Shown here: positions 27,388 to 35,028 of the stretch, piece by piece
Layout of the letters: each line of letters begins with the position of its first letter
How positions within the stretch are numbered: the stretch's first letter is position 1
NCBI RefSeq assembly: GCF_003258315.1
Contig: NZ_CP030032.1
Span: 2,891,804 to 2,955,803 of the forward strand
Source of the DNA: Bradymonas sediminis
GTDB taxonomy: Bacteria > Myxococcota_A > Bradymonadia > Bradymonadales > Bradymonadaceae
Length of the DNA stretch: 64,000 nt
Direction: 5' to 3'
The notes under the pieces: generated by a model
Database searches by the model: none
What the model was told of the DNA's origin: nothing
What the model saw: the letters and a program-made list of their open reading frames with translations, nothing else
Program-made: the position numbers and the translations under genes

Positions 27388-27721
27388 CGCCGGGCCCGGG
27401 GCCCCAATGGGCGCGGCGTTGTGGTGAGTCTCGGGGCATCTTCACCCCACCTCCCCCGCCGCCGCGCCAGCCCCGACCGGGCGTAAAACCCCTTATAGAA
27501 CGGGAATTTAATCGACCGCCGACAGTTTTTACAGGCGCGTGGCCGGCTTGGGATTCTGGAATCGCCCACCCGCCAGGCCGGCGTTGGGCCGGCGGCCTCT
27601 AAAAGATCGACGGGTAGCTTGACCGCGGCGCTTAATTATACGAAAAATAGTGCCATCATCGCAGCGCGCCGCTCATTTTTTTCGCGGGCCAGATCGCGGG
27701 ACCGCCCCGTATGGAGGATGC
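27388..27721. other. Intergenic region before the roadblock gene
   Basis: A 334-bp GC-rich spacer with several short inverted repeats, such as GCCGGC pairs around 27575-27595. No gene or clear promoter. It contains CTTAATTATACGAAA (27631-27645), which resembles CTTAACTATACGAAA at 776-790. Confidence 0.4.
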
Positions 27722-28078
27722 ATGTTCAAACAAAAGTTGACTCGAGTCGTCAAAAACGTCGATGGAACCCTGGGCTGCATGCTCATTGGCTTTGACGGGA
27801 TTCCGATCGAGAGCGTCTTTGGGGGCGAGGCGATGCCGCATATGAACGCCGTCGCGGTCGAGTTGAGCAATTTGTTGGACAAATTCCGCCGCCTTCAGAT
27901 CTACGAGGTCGGCGAAGTCAACGAAGTCAGCATCACGCTGGGCCAGGTAACCGCCCTCGCGCGCGTCGTCGCCGAGGAATACCTGCTCATCCTCGCCCTG
28001 GACGCCAACGCCGACGTCAACCGCGGCCAGACCATGCTGCGGCTCATCGCGCCCTATGTTGAGCGCGAGATGATGTAA
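27722..28078 (+). CDS. Roadblock/LC7 domain protein (MglB-like)
   Basis: A 118-aa cytoplasmic protein, essentially a single roadblock/LC7 fold (NVDGTLGCMLIGFDGIPIES, then a long central helix and two strands). In MglB this fold binds and activates a Ras-like GTPase (MglA) to set cell polarity. No MglA is in the window, so the partner is unknown and an orphan regulator is equally possible. The start at 27722 is set by GGAGG 5-9 nt upstream; a longer frame beginning at 27650 lacks such a site. It sits 100 bp upstream of efp. Confidence 0.8.
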   Translation: MFKQKLTRVVKNVDGTLGCMLIGFDGIPIESVFGGEAMPHMNAVAVELSNLLDKFRRLQIYEVGEVNEVSITLGQVTALARVVAEEYLLILALDANADVNRGQTMLRLIAPYVEREMM

Positions 28079-28178
28079 ACGGCTCGCCGCTACAGCCTCT
28101 TCGATTTTTAGCACTGCGCGCGCCGCGCGCACCAGATAGTATATACCCTCACATCAAATGATTTGGAGATGAACCTCG

Positions 28179-28748
28179 ATGACCATCGATACCACCCAGT
28201 TTCGCAAAGGCCTCAAAATTGAAATCAACGGCGAACCCTTTGTCATCGTCGAAGCAAACCACGTCAAACCCGGCAAGGGCGTGGCGTTCGTAAAGACCAA
28301 ATACAAGAGCCTGGAGACCGGCCGCCAGCAGCAGGAGAACTTCCGCTCCGGCGACACCGTCGACACGCCCAACCTCGAATCTCGCGAGATGCAATATCTC
28401 TACAAAGATGAGAGCAACCACTATATCTTTATGGACAACGAGACCTACGAGCAGCTGCGCGTCAGCGAGACGGCCGTTGAGCCGGTGCTCGATTATCTCA
28501 AAGATAATATGACCATCGACATCCTCTTCCACAACGGCCGCGCCATCAGCGTGGACGCCCCGAACTTCGTGGAATTGATCGTCGCGCAGACCGACCCCGG
28601 CGTCAAAGGAAACACCGCCCAGGGCGGCACCAAGCCGGCGACCCTGGAAACCGGCGCCACCATCATGGTGCCGCTGTACCTTGAGCAAGGTGAGCTGGTG
28701 CGCATCGACACCCGCACCGGCGAGTTCGTGGAGCGCGTCAACAAATAA
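28179..28748 (+). CDS. efp: Translation elongation factor P
   Basis: EF-P binds between the P and E sites of stalled ribosomes and speeds peptide-bond formation at polyproline. The 189-aa protein has the full three-domain length. The modification loop HVKPGKGVAF carries Lys33, equivalent to E. coli Lys34 that receives beta-lysine. The KPGKG form suggests EpmA/EpmB-type modification, but those genes are not in the window. The GGAG ribosome-binding site lies about 10 nt upstream. A short perfect hairpin follows the gene. Confidence 0.96.
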   Translation: MTIDTTQFRKGLKIEINGEPFVIVEANHVKPGKGVAFVKTKYKSLETGRQQQENFRSGDTVDTPNLESREMQYLYKDESNHYIFMDNETYEQLRVSETAVEPVLDYLKDNMTIDILFHNGRAISVDAPNFVELIVAQTDPGVKGNTAQGGTKPATLETGATIMVPLYLEQGELVRIDTRTGEFVERVNK

Positions 28749-28790
28749 GCTGCACTGTCTTGAGCGCTGTATTGCCCCCGTAGTTAGAAT

Positions 28791-28809
28791 CGCCCGGGGT
28801 TCCCGGGCG
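28791..28809 (+). terminator. Probable efp terminator
   Basis: An 8-bp perfect GC stem (CGCCCGGG with CCCGGGCG, GTT loop) followed by AGGATTTTG. A second 8-bp hairpin (CGCCGAGG with CCTCGGCG, around 28842-28864) follows before the TPR gene. Confidence 0.5.
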
Positions 28810-28941
28810 AGGATTTTGACGCTTGATGAAACACTTAATCTCGCCGAGGCCTCGCGCCTCGGCGCCTTAAGCGCACGCTCCCGACGTCTGCGGAGTTGAA
28901 TCGTCGCTTGAGGTCCCCCAAGCAATATTCAGGTCTTCTTC

Positions 28942-31647
28942 GTGGGAATTAACCGCAATAAAGTGTTGTCGAGTGCACTTAAACACGTGCACAAGGGAAA
29001 CTGGGATAAGGCAATCGCCCAATACCAGTTACTGGTCAACGACGACTCGCGCGACGTGCGCAGCATGCTCAAGATTGCCGACCTTTATTCAAAGCTCGGC
29101 AAAAATGACCAGGCGTTGAACGGCTATCAACAGGTCGCTCAACACTACGCCTCGGACGAGATTTTCGAGAAGGCCGCGGCGGTCTATAAACAAGCGCTTC
29201 GCCTGGCCCCCGAATCCCCCGACTTACACCGCGACCTGGGCGACGCCTACCACAGCCTGGGCCGGCTTAAAGACGCCGTTCGCGCCTACCACCAGGCGCA
29301 GAAGATTTATAAATCCCGGGGAGACGCGGCGCGCCAGACCGAAGTGCTGGAGCGCATGATTGCGCTCGACCCCGACGATATCGGCATGCGCATCCAGCTC
29401 GCCGAGCGCTACGCCAAAGATAACGAAGTGACCCGCGCGCTCGAGTTCTTCGAGTTCGCGGCCGAACGCCTCGACCAGGAAGGCCGCACCGATGAGTTCG
29501 TCCAGGTCGCCGAGCGCATCATCTTTTTGCGCGACGACGCCCCGGACCTGCGCCGACGCGTCATCGATATCTATCTGAGCAATGGGCAATATCGCCACGC
29601 GCTCAGCCACCTGCAGGTCTGCTTTAAGCGTGAGCCCCAGAACCCGCAGATCCTCGACCGCTTATCCCAGGCTTTTGAGCGCCTGGACCGCGGCGACAAG
29701 GCGGTGCTGGTGCTCCATGAGTTGGCCAATCTCCCGGCGACCCAGGCCAACGAAAGGGAATGCGAGCATATCTATGAGCGCATCCTCGCGATCCAACCCG
29801 ACGACGCCCGCGCGCTCAAGCGCCTGCGAAGATTAAGGAAGTTAAGCGACGCCGGCACGCCGACCGGCGTGACCCATACCAACCCGAGCGCCTCGCCAAA
29901 GCCGGCGCGTCCGGGCGCCCAGAGCGACGCGGACGCCCTCGCCGGCGTCGAGTTTCTCGACGAGACGTCGGGCATCGTATTTTTGGACGGCCCCGAAGAT
30001 GCCAACCCGGGCGCGCCCGAGCCGGTCGATATCTCCAATGACCTCGAAGAGCTCGAGGTCGTCGCGCCCACCATCGAGCGGACAGGCGAAGACGACAGCA
30101 CCGCCGCGGTCGCCCGGGTGCTTAAAGAGACCGAGGTCTTCATCAAATACGGCCTCTTCGACAAGGCCTACGAAACCATCGTGTCGGTCATCGCGCGCTA
30201 CCCCAATAACCTGCACGCGCGCGCGCAGATGGCGCAGCTGCAGGAAGCGCGCAACAACCCCGAGGGCGCGGTCGACGAGTTCCTCGAGATGGCCCGCATC
30301 ACGCGCGCCACGCCCCGGCATTGCCAGAAATTCGTGCGCGAAGCGTTCGCGCTGACCAACGACTCGGAGCGCGTGCGCCGGCTGGCCGACCAGCTCGGCG
30401 TGCCGTTGGAGGCCGAGCAATCGACAGCGACCGGCCACGAATTTGGCGGCCTCGACGCCCACTCACTGGCCGAGAGCACCGCGAATGACCCCGACTCGCG
30501 CAGCCAGGACGCGTCGCGAGACCAGCATCTCCCCCTCGATGATTACGACTACGACGAGGATGAGTATAGCGAGGAAGAGGCCAGCCATACCGACCGCATG
30601 GTGGTCACCGACGATATGCTGGCAATGAACCTCGAGGACCTCGAACTCATCGACGAGGGCGCGAAATCGTTCGACGAGCCGGGCACCCAGGAGCTCGACC
30701 TCGACGACGACGCCCTGCTCTTCGCGGACCAACCGGTCGCTGCGACCGAAGACCACGCCTTCGAGGTCCTCGATGACGACGCGTTCGACTTCGACGAGGC
30801 CGAGTTGATGGACGCCGACCTGATCGAGCTCGATATCGACGACGCCGAGTTTATCGACGCGGACATGCTCGATGACGAGCTCGATATCGAAGAGATCGAG
30901 GACATGGAGTTTGACGGGCTCGACTTCGACGAGTCTGCCTTTGAGGGCGCCGAACTCCTGGAGATGGACGTCGATATTGAGGGGCTCAGTGAGTTGAGTG
31001 ACTCTCAAATGGGCGCCCTCCAAGACGACAATCGCGCGGGCGCTGCGGGGAACCCCGAATTCGACCTGAGCGTCACGGATGCCGAAGCCGACCAGATGTT
31101 CGACCAGCTCTTTGGAGACTCCGGCGCCGGATTCGGCGGCCTCGGCGAAGAGACCTCGGTTGGCGAAAGCAGCGGGCTCGACTTCTTCGGAAATCAGCAC
31201 GGCTTCGACGAGGTTTCCGACGTTCCGCCAAGCGGCCCGACGCTGCGGCGCAGCTCGGACTCCGGCGGCCCCGCCCACCAGGACTTCCAAATCGGCAATA
31301 GTGAGTTCGGCGCGCGCAGCCTGTCGGGTAAATTTGTTCCCGCCGCCGAGTTTGAGCAGAGCGAAGGCGTGGTCCTGGGCGAGGATGAGGCCCATAATAC
31401 CAGCCTCGAGCTGGGCCTGGCTTACCGCGACATGGGCTTATTCGACGAGGCTATCCTCGAGTTCACCCACGCCCTCGATGACCCCGACGCCCGGGACGCC
31501 GCGACCTATCATATCGCGCTATGCGAAATAGAACTCGGCAAGCAAACCGACGCGGTTGAGCGCCTGCAGGCCCTGTTGCTCCAGAGCGACCTGGCGGGCC
31601 CCATCCGCCAGGCGGCCCTGGAGCAATTGCAGGGCTCCGAGGCCTAA
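28942..31647 (+). CDS. Large TPR protein with acidic repeats
   Basis: A 901-aa cytoplasmic-looking protein. Residues 5-300 are TPR units (HKGNWDKAIAQYQLLVNDD, GKNDQALNGYQQVAQHY and so on). A second helical block lies at about 380-500. An extremely acidic low-complexity region (about 530-720) contains near-repeats of the DxxELIELDIDDAEFIDAD type. A final TPR pair lies near 815-890 (LELGLAYRDMGLFDEAILEF). The start is a GTG. The N-terminal TPR plus acidic middle plus TPR end resembles scaffold proteins of myxobacteria. A strong terminator follows. No enzyme motif; function unknown. Confidence 0.83.
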   Translation: MGINRNKVLSSALKHVHKGNWDKAIAQYQLLVNDDSRDVRSMLKIADLYSKLGKNDQALNGYQQVAQHYASDEIFEKAAAVYKQALRLAPESPDLHRDLGDAYHSLGRLKDAVRAYHQAQKIYKSRGDAARQTEVLERMIALDPDDIGMRIQLAERYAKDNEVTRALEFFEFAAERLDQEGRTDEFVQVAERIIFLRDDAPDLRRRVIDIYLSNGQYRHALSHLQVCFKREPQNPQILDRLSQAFERLDRGDKAVLVLHELANLPATQANERECEHIYERILAIQPDDARALKRLRRLRKLSDAGTPTGVTHTNPSASPKPARPGAQSDADALAGVEFLDETSGIVFLDGPEDANPGAPEPVDISNDLEELEVVAPTIERTGEDDSTAAVARVLKETEVFIKYGLFDKAYETIVSVIARYPNNLHARAQMAQLQEARNNPEGAVDEFLEMARITRATPRHCQKFVREAFALTNDSERVRRLADQLGVPLEAEQSTATGHEFGGLDAHSLAESTANDPDSRSQDASRDQHLPLDDYDYDEDEYSEEEASHTDRMVVTDDMLAMNLEDLELIDEGAKSFDEPGTQELDLDDDALLFADQPVAATEDHAFEVLDDDAFDFDEAELMDADLIELDIDDAEFIDADMLDDELDIEEIEDMEFDGLDFDESAFEGAELLEMDVDIEGLSELSDSQMGALQDDNRAGAAGNPEFDLSVTDAEADQMFDQLFGDSGAGFGGLGEETSVGESSGLDFFGNQHGFDEVSDVPPSGPTLRRSSDSGGPAHQDFQIGNSEFGARSLSGKFVPAAEFEQSEGVVLGEDEAHNTSLELGLAYRDMGLFDEAILEFTHALDDPDARDAATYHIALCEIELGKQTDAVERLQALLLQSDLAGPIRQAALEQLQGSEA

Positions 31648-31675
31648 GCCCTGCCCCCAATCGCCACAAGAAGAC

Positions 31676-31712
31676 AGAGGCCCCGCCCGATATATCATCG
31701 GGCGGGGCCTCT
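31676..31712. terminator. Bidirectional intrinsic terminator
   Basis: A 16-bp perfect stem (AGAGGCCCCGCCCGAT with its complement) around an ATATC loop, followed by CATTTTCT on the plus strand. It sits between the convergent TPR gene and the 162-aa gene. Confidence 0.88.
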
Positions 31713-31747
31713 CATTTTCTATCTGCTCAAATCGCGCGCTTCCCCGA

Positions 31748-32236
31748 TTATTCGATCGGTTCGGACTCCGCATAGAGGTTGAGCAATTCGCCCTCGCTAA
31801 GCATACGCGATTCGGTCACGCCCCAGACGTCGTTGACCGCGACCAGCTCACCTTCGCCGAGCTTCGACGTCAGGTAGACGGCGTAAAAATGTCCGTCCTC
31901 GTCGTTGCCCATGCCATCAATGCGGTCAAGCGGATCACCGCTCTCGGGGCAGGTCAACACGCAGCGCTTTCCGACTTCGAATTCCACGCTGCTATACTTG
32001 GCCGGGTCCCCAAAGAAGGGGCTCAAGATGACGTCGGCCGTCTTGTCTCCCTGGGTGACGCGCAATTTTACGCCCGGCTCACCGCTAAACTTCGGGCCCT
32101 CACGGTCCATTAAATCCTCACCGTTAGGACCGTACGCCTGGGTCACCACGACGATATACCCCTTCTCCGAGATCGCGCGCAGGCGACTGGCGGTTTCGGG
32201 GCGGTTATCAAACTCATTTTTTTTATCTGTAGACAT
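31748..32236 (-). CDS. Conserved-looking hypothetical protein, 162 aa
   Basis: A small soluble protein without signal or TM segment. It begins MSTDKKNEFDNRPETASRLR and is predominantly beta after residue 25, with motifs such as KGYIVVVTQAYGPNGEDL and KRCVLTCPESGDPL. I do not recognise the family. The ribosome-binding site GGAG precedes the ATG by 7-8 nt, and a promoter candidate lies 38 bp upstream. It is convergent with the TPR gene across a shared terminator. Confidence 0.75.
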   Translation of the reverse strand: MSTDKKNEFDNRPETASRLRAISEKGYIVVVTQAYGPNGEDLMDREGPKFSGEPGVKLRVTQGDKTADVILSPFFGDPAKYSSVEFEVGKRCVLTCPESGDPLDRIDGMGNDEDGHFYAVYLTSKLGEGELVAVNDVWGVTESRMLSEGELLNLYAESEPIE

Positions 32237-32273
32237 ATTCTAGCTCCGTGTGAAACGCCCGGTTCTTTTCTTT

Positions 32274-32302
32274 GATCTACCGTAATTCAAAAGAGGTGAC
32301 AA
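32274..32302 (-). promoter_or_regulatory. Candidate promoter of the 162-aa gene
   Basis: TTGTCA (32297-32302), a 17-bp spacer and TAGATC (32274-32279) on the minus strand. The -35 matches 5 of 6 positions, the -10 only 3 of 6. Confidence 0.4.
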
Positions 32303-32431
32303 GCTCATAACATTCAAGCACGGACCAAAAAAATAGGCGACTGACCCACAAGCCAATGCCCGTTTAACCTGACCACAACCGGGGCGATGACAACGTCTTG
32401 AGCGATTCTTTTTTCTAATGCCCCAGATGAA

Positions 32432-32459
32432 TTGACTTTCGCCATTCACGTGGTATGTT
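32432..32459 (+). promoter_or_regulatory. Promoter of the candidate small RNA
   Basis: TTGACT (32432-32437), a 16-bp spacer and TATGTT (32454-32459) with an extended -10 (TGG before the box). The predicted start, 7 nt downstream, is G32466, the first base of the closing stem of the RNA. Confidence 0.6.
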
Positions 32460-32465
32460 TTATAC

Positions 32466-32560
32466 GCCTTCGGAGGACGGTCGACCGCAATCCCCCCAGA
32501 CCGTTAGCCAAGTACGTGTCCTATGGCTACATTTCGTCCTCTGAAGGCACTTTTCTTTTC
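32466..32560 (+). ncRNA. Candidate structured small RNA
   Basis: A ~95-nt unit. The ends GCCTTCGGAGGACG (32466-32479) and CGTCCTCTGAAGGC (32535-32548) form a 14-bp stem with one G-U pair. Inside is a hairpin TAGCCA/TGGCTA (32505-32510 with 32524-32529) and a weaker stem presenting a six-C run (32492-32497). The closing stem is followed by ACTTTTCTTTTC, as expected for an intrinsic terminator. The start, structure and end coincide with the promoter call. It matches no RNA family I recognise; it does not look like 6S RNA or a c-di-GMP riboswitch. The C-rich loop could pair with G-rich ribosome-binding sites (inference). It might instead be a leader element of the dehydrogenase 248 nt downstream. 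Confidence 0.5.
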
Positions 32561-32807
32561 TTGCCGGCCCCCTCCCCATACATCTTGCGCCACAACACAC
32601 CGCCCAACCCGGGTGAGTATGCCGCGCTATAATTGTCTTTGTCGAAGCCTCTATGTTATCTAGACGGCATCAATTCGACCTTACGCGATCGCGCGATTTC
32701 GCCTGTGGCGCGACCTGCCGATTCGACGCATAGGTCGGACGCGAGTTGGACCATCGCCGATTGAACCGCCGCTCAATATTATCTCACATCATCTGCAGGG
32801 AGCTTCC

Positions 32808-33575
32808 ATGAATATTGCAATTGTTACGGGTGCATCGTCCGGGCTTGGCTGGGAATACGCAAAACAACTCGCGCCGCGCGCCGAGGTCGACGAGGTCTGG
32901 CTGCTCGCCCGACGGGAGGAGCGGCTGCTGGAATTGGCAGGCGACCTGATCGGCGCCGAAGGACGCGTCTTCGCCGTCGACCTGTGTGACCCGACGCAGC
33001 TCGCCGAATTCTTCGAGAAACTCGAGGGCGAGCAGCCCACGATCTCTTGGCTGGTCAACTGCGCCGGCTACGGCAAGATGGGGCGCTTCGTCGATATCGA
33101 CGTCGAAGCACACCTGGGCATGGTCGACCTCAATATCCGCGCGCTCACCGAGATCACCCAGCGCGCCCTGCCCTATTGCACCCGCGGCTCCAAGATCGTC
33201 CAGGTTGCAAGCAGCGCCGGCTTCAGCCCGATGGGCAACTTCGCGGTCTACGCGGCGAGCAAAGCCTACGTGCTCCACTTCGCCAACGCCCTCTCCGCCG
33301 AGCTCGCCGCCGACGGCATCACCGTCACCGCGGTATGCCCCGGACCGGTCGCCACCGAATTTATCGAGATCGCCAATATGGAAGCCCTCAAGGCCGGCGC
33401 GCCCGACTTCACGATCGCCCAGGCCCCCGACGTGGTGCGCAAATCCATCGCCGACGCCCGAAAGGGGCGCATGACCTCGGTCTACGGCGCGACCATGAAG
33501 GCCTGGGGCGCGCTCAGCGGCGTCGTGCCGCGCCGGCTCACGAGCTGGGCGACCGCCCGCTTTCGCGCCCACTAA
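32808..33575 (+). CDS. Short-chain dehydrogenase/reductase
   Basis: A 255-aa classical SDR. The Rossmann fold has the NAD(P)-binding TGASSGLG (7-14), NCAG near 85, catalytic Ser in VASSAGF and Tyr148-x3-Lys152 in YAASK, and the usual PGPVATEF segment. The arrangement resembles DltE/YqjQ-like cytosolic SDRs, but the substrate cannot be assigned. The ribosome-binding site AGGGAG lies 6 nt before the ATG. Its stop is 19 bp from that of the convergent HEPN-like gene. Confidence 0.9.
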   Translation: MNIAIVTGASSGLGWEYAKQLAPRAEVDEVWLLARREERLLELAGDLIGAEGRVFAVDLCDPTQLAEFFEKLEGEQPTISWLVNCAGYGKMGRFVDIDVEAHLGMVDLNIRALTEITQRALPYCTRGSKIVQVASSAGFSPMGNFAVYAASKAYVLHFANALSAELAADGITVTAVCPGPVATEFIEIANMEALKAGAPDFTIAQAPDVVRKSIADARKGRMTSVYGATMKAWGALSGVVPRRLTSWATARFRAH

Positions 33576-33594
33576 ACCCCGCAGGCTAGCCGCC

Positions 33595-35028
33595 TCACCG
33601 AGCCTGCACCCCCGCGGCGTGCAGGCTCGCCAGGGTCTGCAGCAGCACCCGCACGCCCGACCAGCGCACCGCGTGGGCGTGGGCCACCAGGTTGCGGGTC
33701 CTGCGAATCTCTTCGATGCGCGAGCGCGACACCGGAAAATCCTTCTGCAGCGGCGAATGAAAGATCACATATTGCAATTGACCGAAGGACGCGTGGTCAA
33801 TCGGCTCGGTGGGTTCGGCATGACTCTGATAGCGCCGAGCGCGGTTACGCAGCTCCTCCAACTCGGCGTCTCGCCCGAGGTTGTTGAGGATCTCGGCGAG
33901 ATTCCCGGCCTGTTTGCAGCAAAATAGCATCTCCATCTCGACCATCCGGGTCAGACTCGACACCCAGCTGGCTAATAGCGGGTTCTTTCGCGCGGCGAGC
34001 CTGAAGTTGCGCGCCTTCTCGTCGGTGATCTCCCACTTCTCTCGAAGCTTCTTATCCGCCAGGATCTGGCGCGCCGCGACCGAGGTCACCCGCAGGTGAA
34101 GCCCGTTTGGCGGGATCCACGCGACCCCGGCGCCGAGCAGCTCCTGTAGCAGCGCATCCGGGCACGCCCGAATAATCCCCGTCGACAGCAACACACGCGT
34201 GCCGCAGGTCTGCGCGCACGCGTCAAAGAGCGCGCTGACATGCGCGGGCTTGCCGCCGGCGTCGGCCAGGAGGTCGTCGAATTTTCGCTCAATCTTATCG
34301 TCGGCGTCATCGTCCGCGATCCAAAACGAGCGCAGCTCGTCGATATCCGAGAGCCGCTCCATATACTCCGGCGCGCCGGATGCCTCCCAATAGAGCCGAA
34401 GCCCCAGGTAGCGCTCAAAACCCGAGTTCTCCAGGCGAGACTCGGTCATACCGATGGTGGTAAAGGCGCTCTCGAAGCGCAGCGGCTTCACCTGCGGTGT
34501 CCACGGCTGCCAGACCACCTCGCCGGGCTCAAACGACCGCGGGCTCACCTCTCCCGGCCTGGCGGCCGGCGAAGCCCAATAACTCTGCAGCAAGACGAAG
34601 TTGAACTTCCCCTCGAGATCGCGGGTAAACTCGGCGATCTCCTCGCAGGTCTGGAAGACCTCGGCGCGCTGGGCGTCGCTGATATCATCGCTGATAATCA
34701 GCCCCACCGTGCGCGAGCGGCGAAAGCGATCGGTGTGGTGGACGACCAGCTCCTCCGCGCTCTCGGGGGCCGAATCCGGCAGGCGCAAAAGGCGCGCGAT
34801 CTCGCTGAGCACCGCCGCGCTGCTGTCGATTCGAAAGTCGCGGCTGCTCGGGAAATAGAGCAGATTCTCAGCCTCATCGGCCGCAGCGGCGTCCAAGAGC
34901 TCAAGGCACTCGTAGGCGTCGAACCCGGGCGGCAGAACCACTCGCCAGACCAACTCGTCCGAGAGGCGTCGCGCCAACTGCTGCACGAACGCGTCGAAGA
35001 CCGAAAGACAGGATATTCGTCGTCTCAT
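33595..35028 (-). CDS. Protein with C-terminal HEPN-like domain (third gene of the STAND operon)
   Basis: A 477-aa protein I do not recognise over most of its length. The N-terminal two thirds (1-340) is mixed alpha/beta with no clear motif. The last ~125 residues are helical and contain RIEEIRRTRNLVAHAHAVRW, where RNLVAH (445-450) fits the R-x4-H signature of HEPN nucleases and lies between two predicted helices as in that fold. HEPN domains are commonly RNase effectors of toxin-antitoxin and defence systems. The start overlaps the upstream NTPase stop by ATGA, so translation is coupled. A binding-only HEPN or chance motif remains possible. Confidence 0.75.
   Translation of the reverse strand: MRRRISCLSVFDAFVQQLARRLSDELVWRVVLPPGFDAYECLELLDAAAADEAENLLYFPSSRDFRIDSSAAVLSEIARLLRLPDSAPESAEELVVHHTDRFRRSRTVGLIISDDISDAQRAEVFQTCEEIAEFTRDLEGKFNFVLLQSYWASPAARPGEVSPRSFEPGEVVWQPWTPQVKPLRFESAFTTIGMTESRLENSGFERYLGLRLYWEASGAPEYMERLSDIDELRSFWIADDDADDKIERKFDDLLADAGGKPAHVSALFDACAQTCGTRVLLSTGIIRACPDALLQELLGAGVAWIPPNGLHLRVTSVAARQILADKKLREKWEITDEKARNFRLAARKNPLLASWVSSLTRMVEMEMLFCCKQAGNLAEILNNLGRDAELEELRNRARRYQSHAEPTEPIDHASFGQLQYVIFHSPLQKDFPVSRSRIEEIRRTRNLVAHAHAVRWSGVRVLLQTLASLHAAGVQAR

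Larger units (their letters stand above)
32237..32807. other. 571-bp intergenic region with a candidate small RNA
   Basis: No protein gene is supported. It holds, in order, the promoter of the 162-aa gene (minus), a complete-looking sRNA unit (promoter 32432-32459, RNA 32466-32560), a lone TATAAT at 32628-32633 without a good -35, and the AGGGAG ribosome-binding site of the dehydrogenase. Confidence 0.6.

Noticed and set aside
32466-32560. 6S RNA or c-di-GMP riboswitch
   Set aside because: It lacks the long central bubble and length of 6S RNA and the conserved core of the GEMM riboswitch.
33581-33607. Terminator between the dehydrogenase and the HEPN-like gene
   Set aside because: GCAGGCT/AGCCTGC is short with a 13-nt loop and no U tract, and one arm lies in coding sequence; not strong enough to list.
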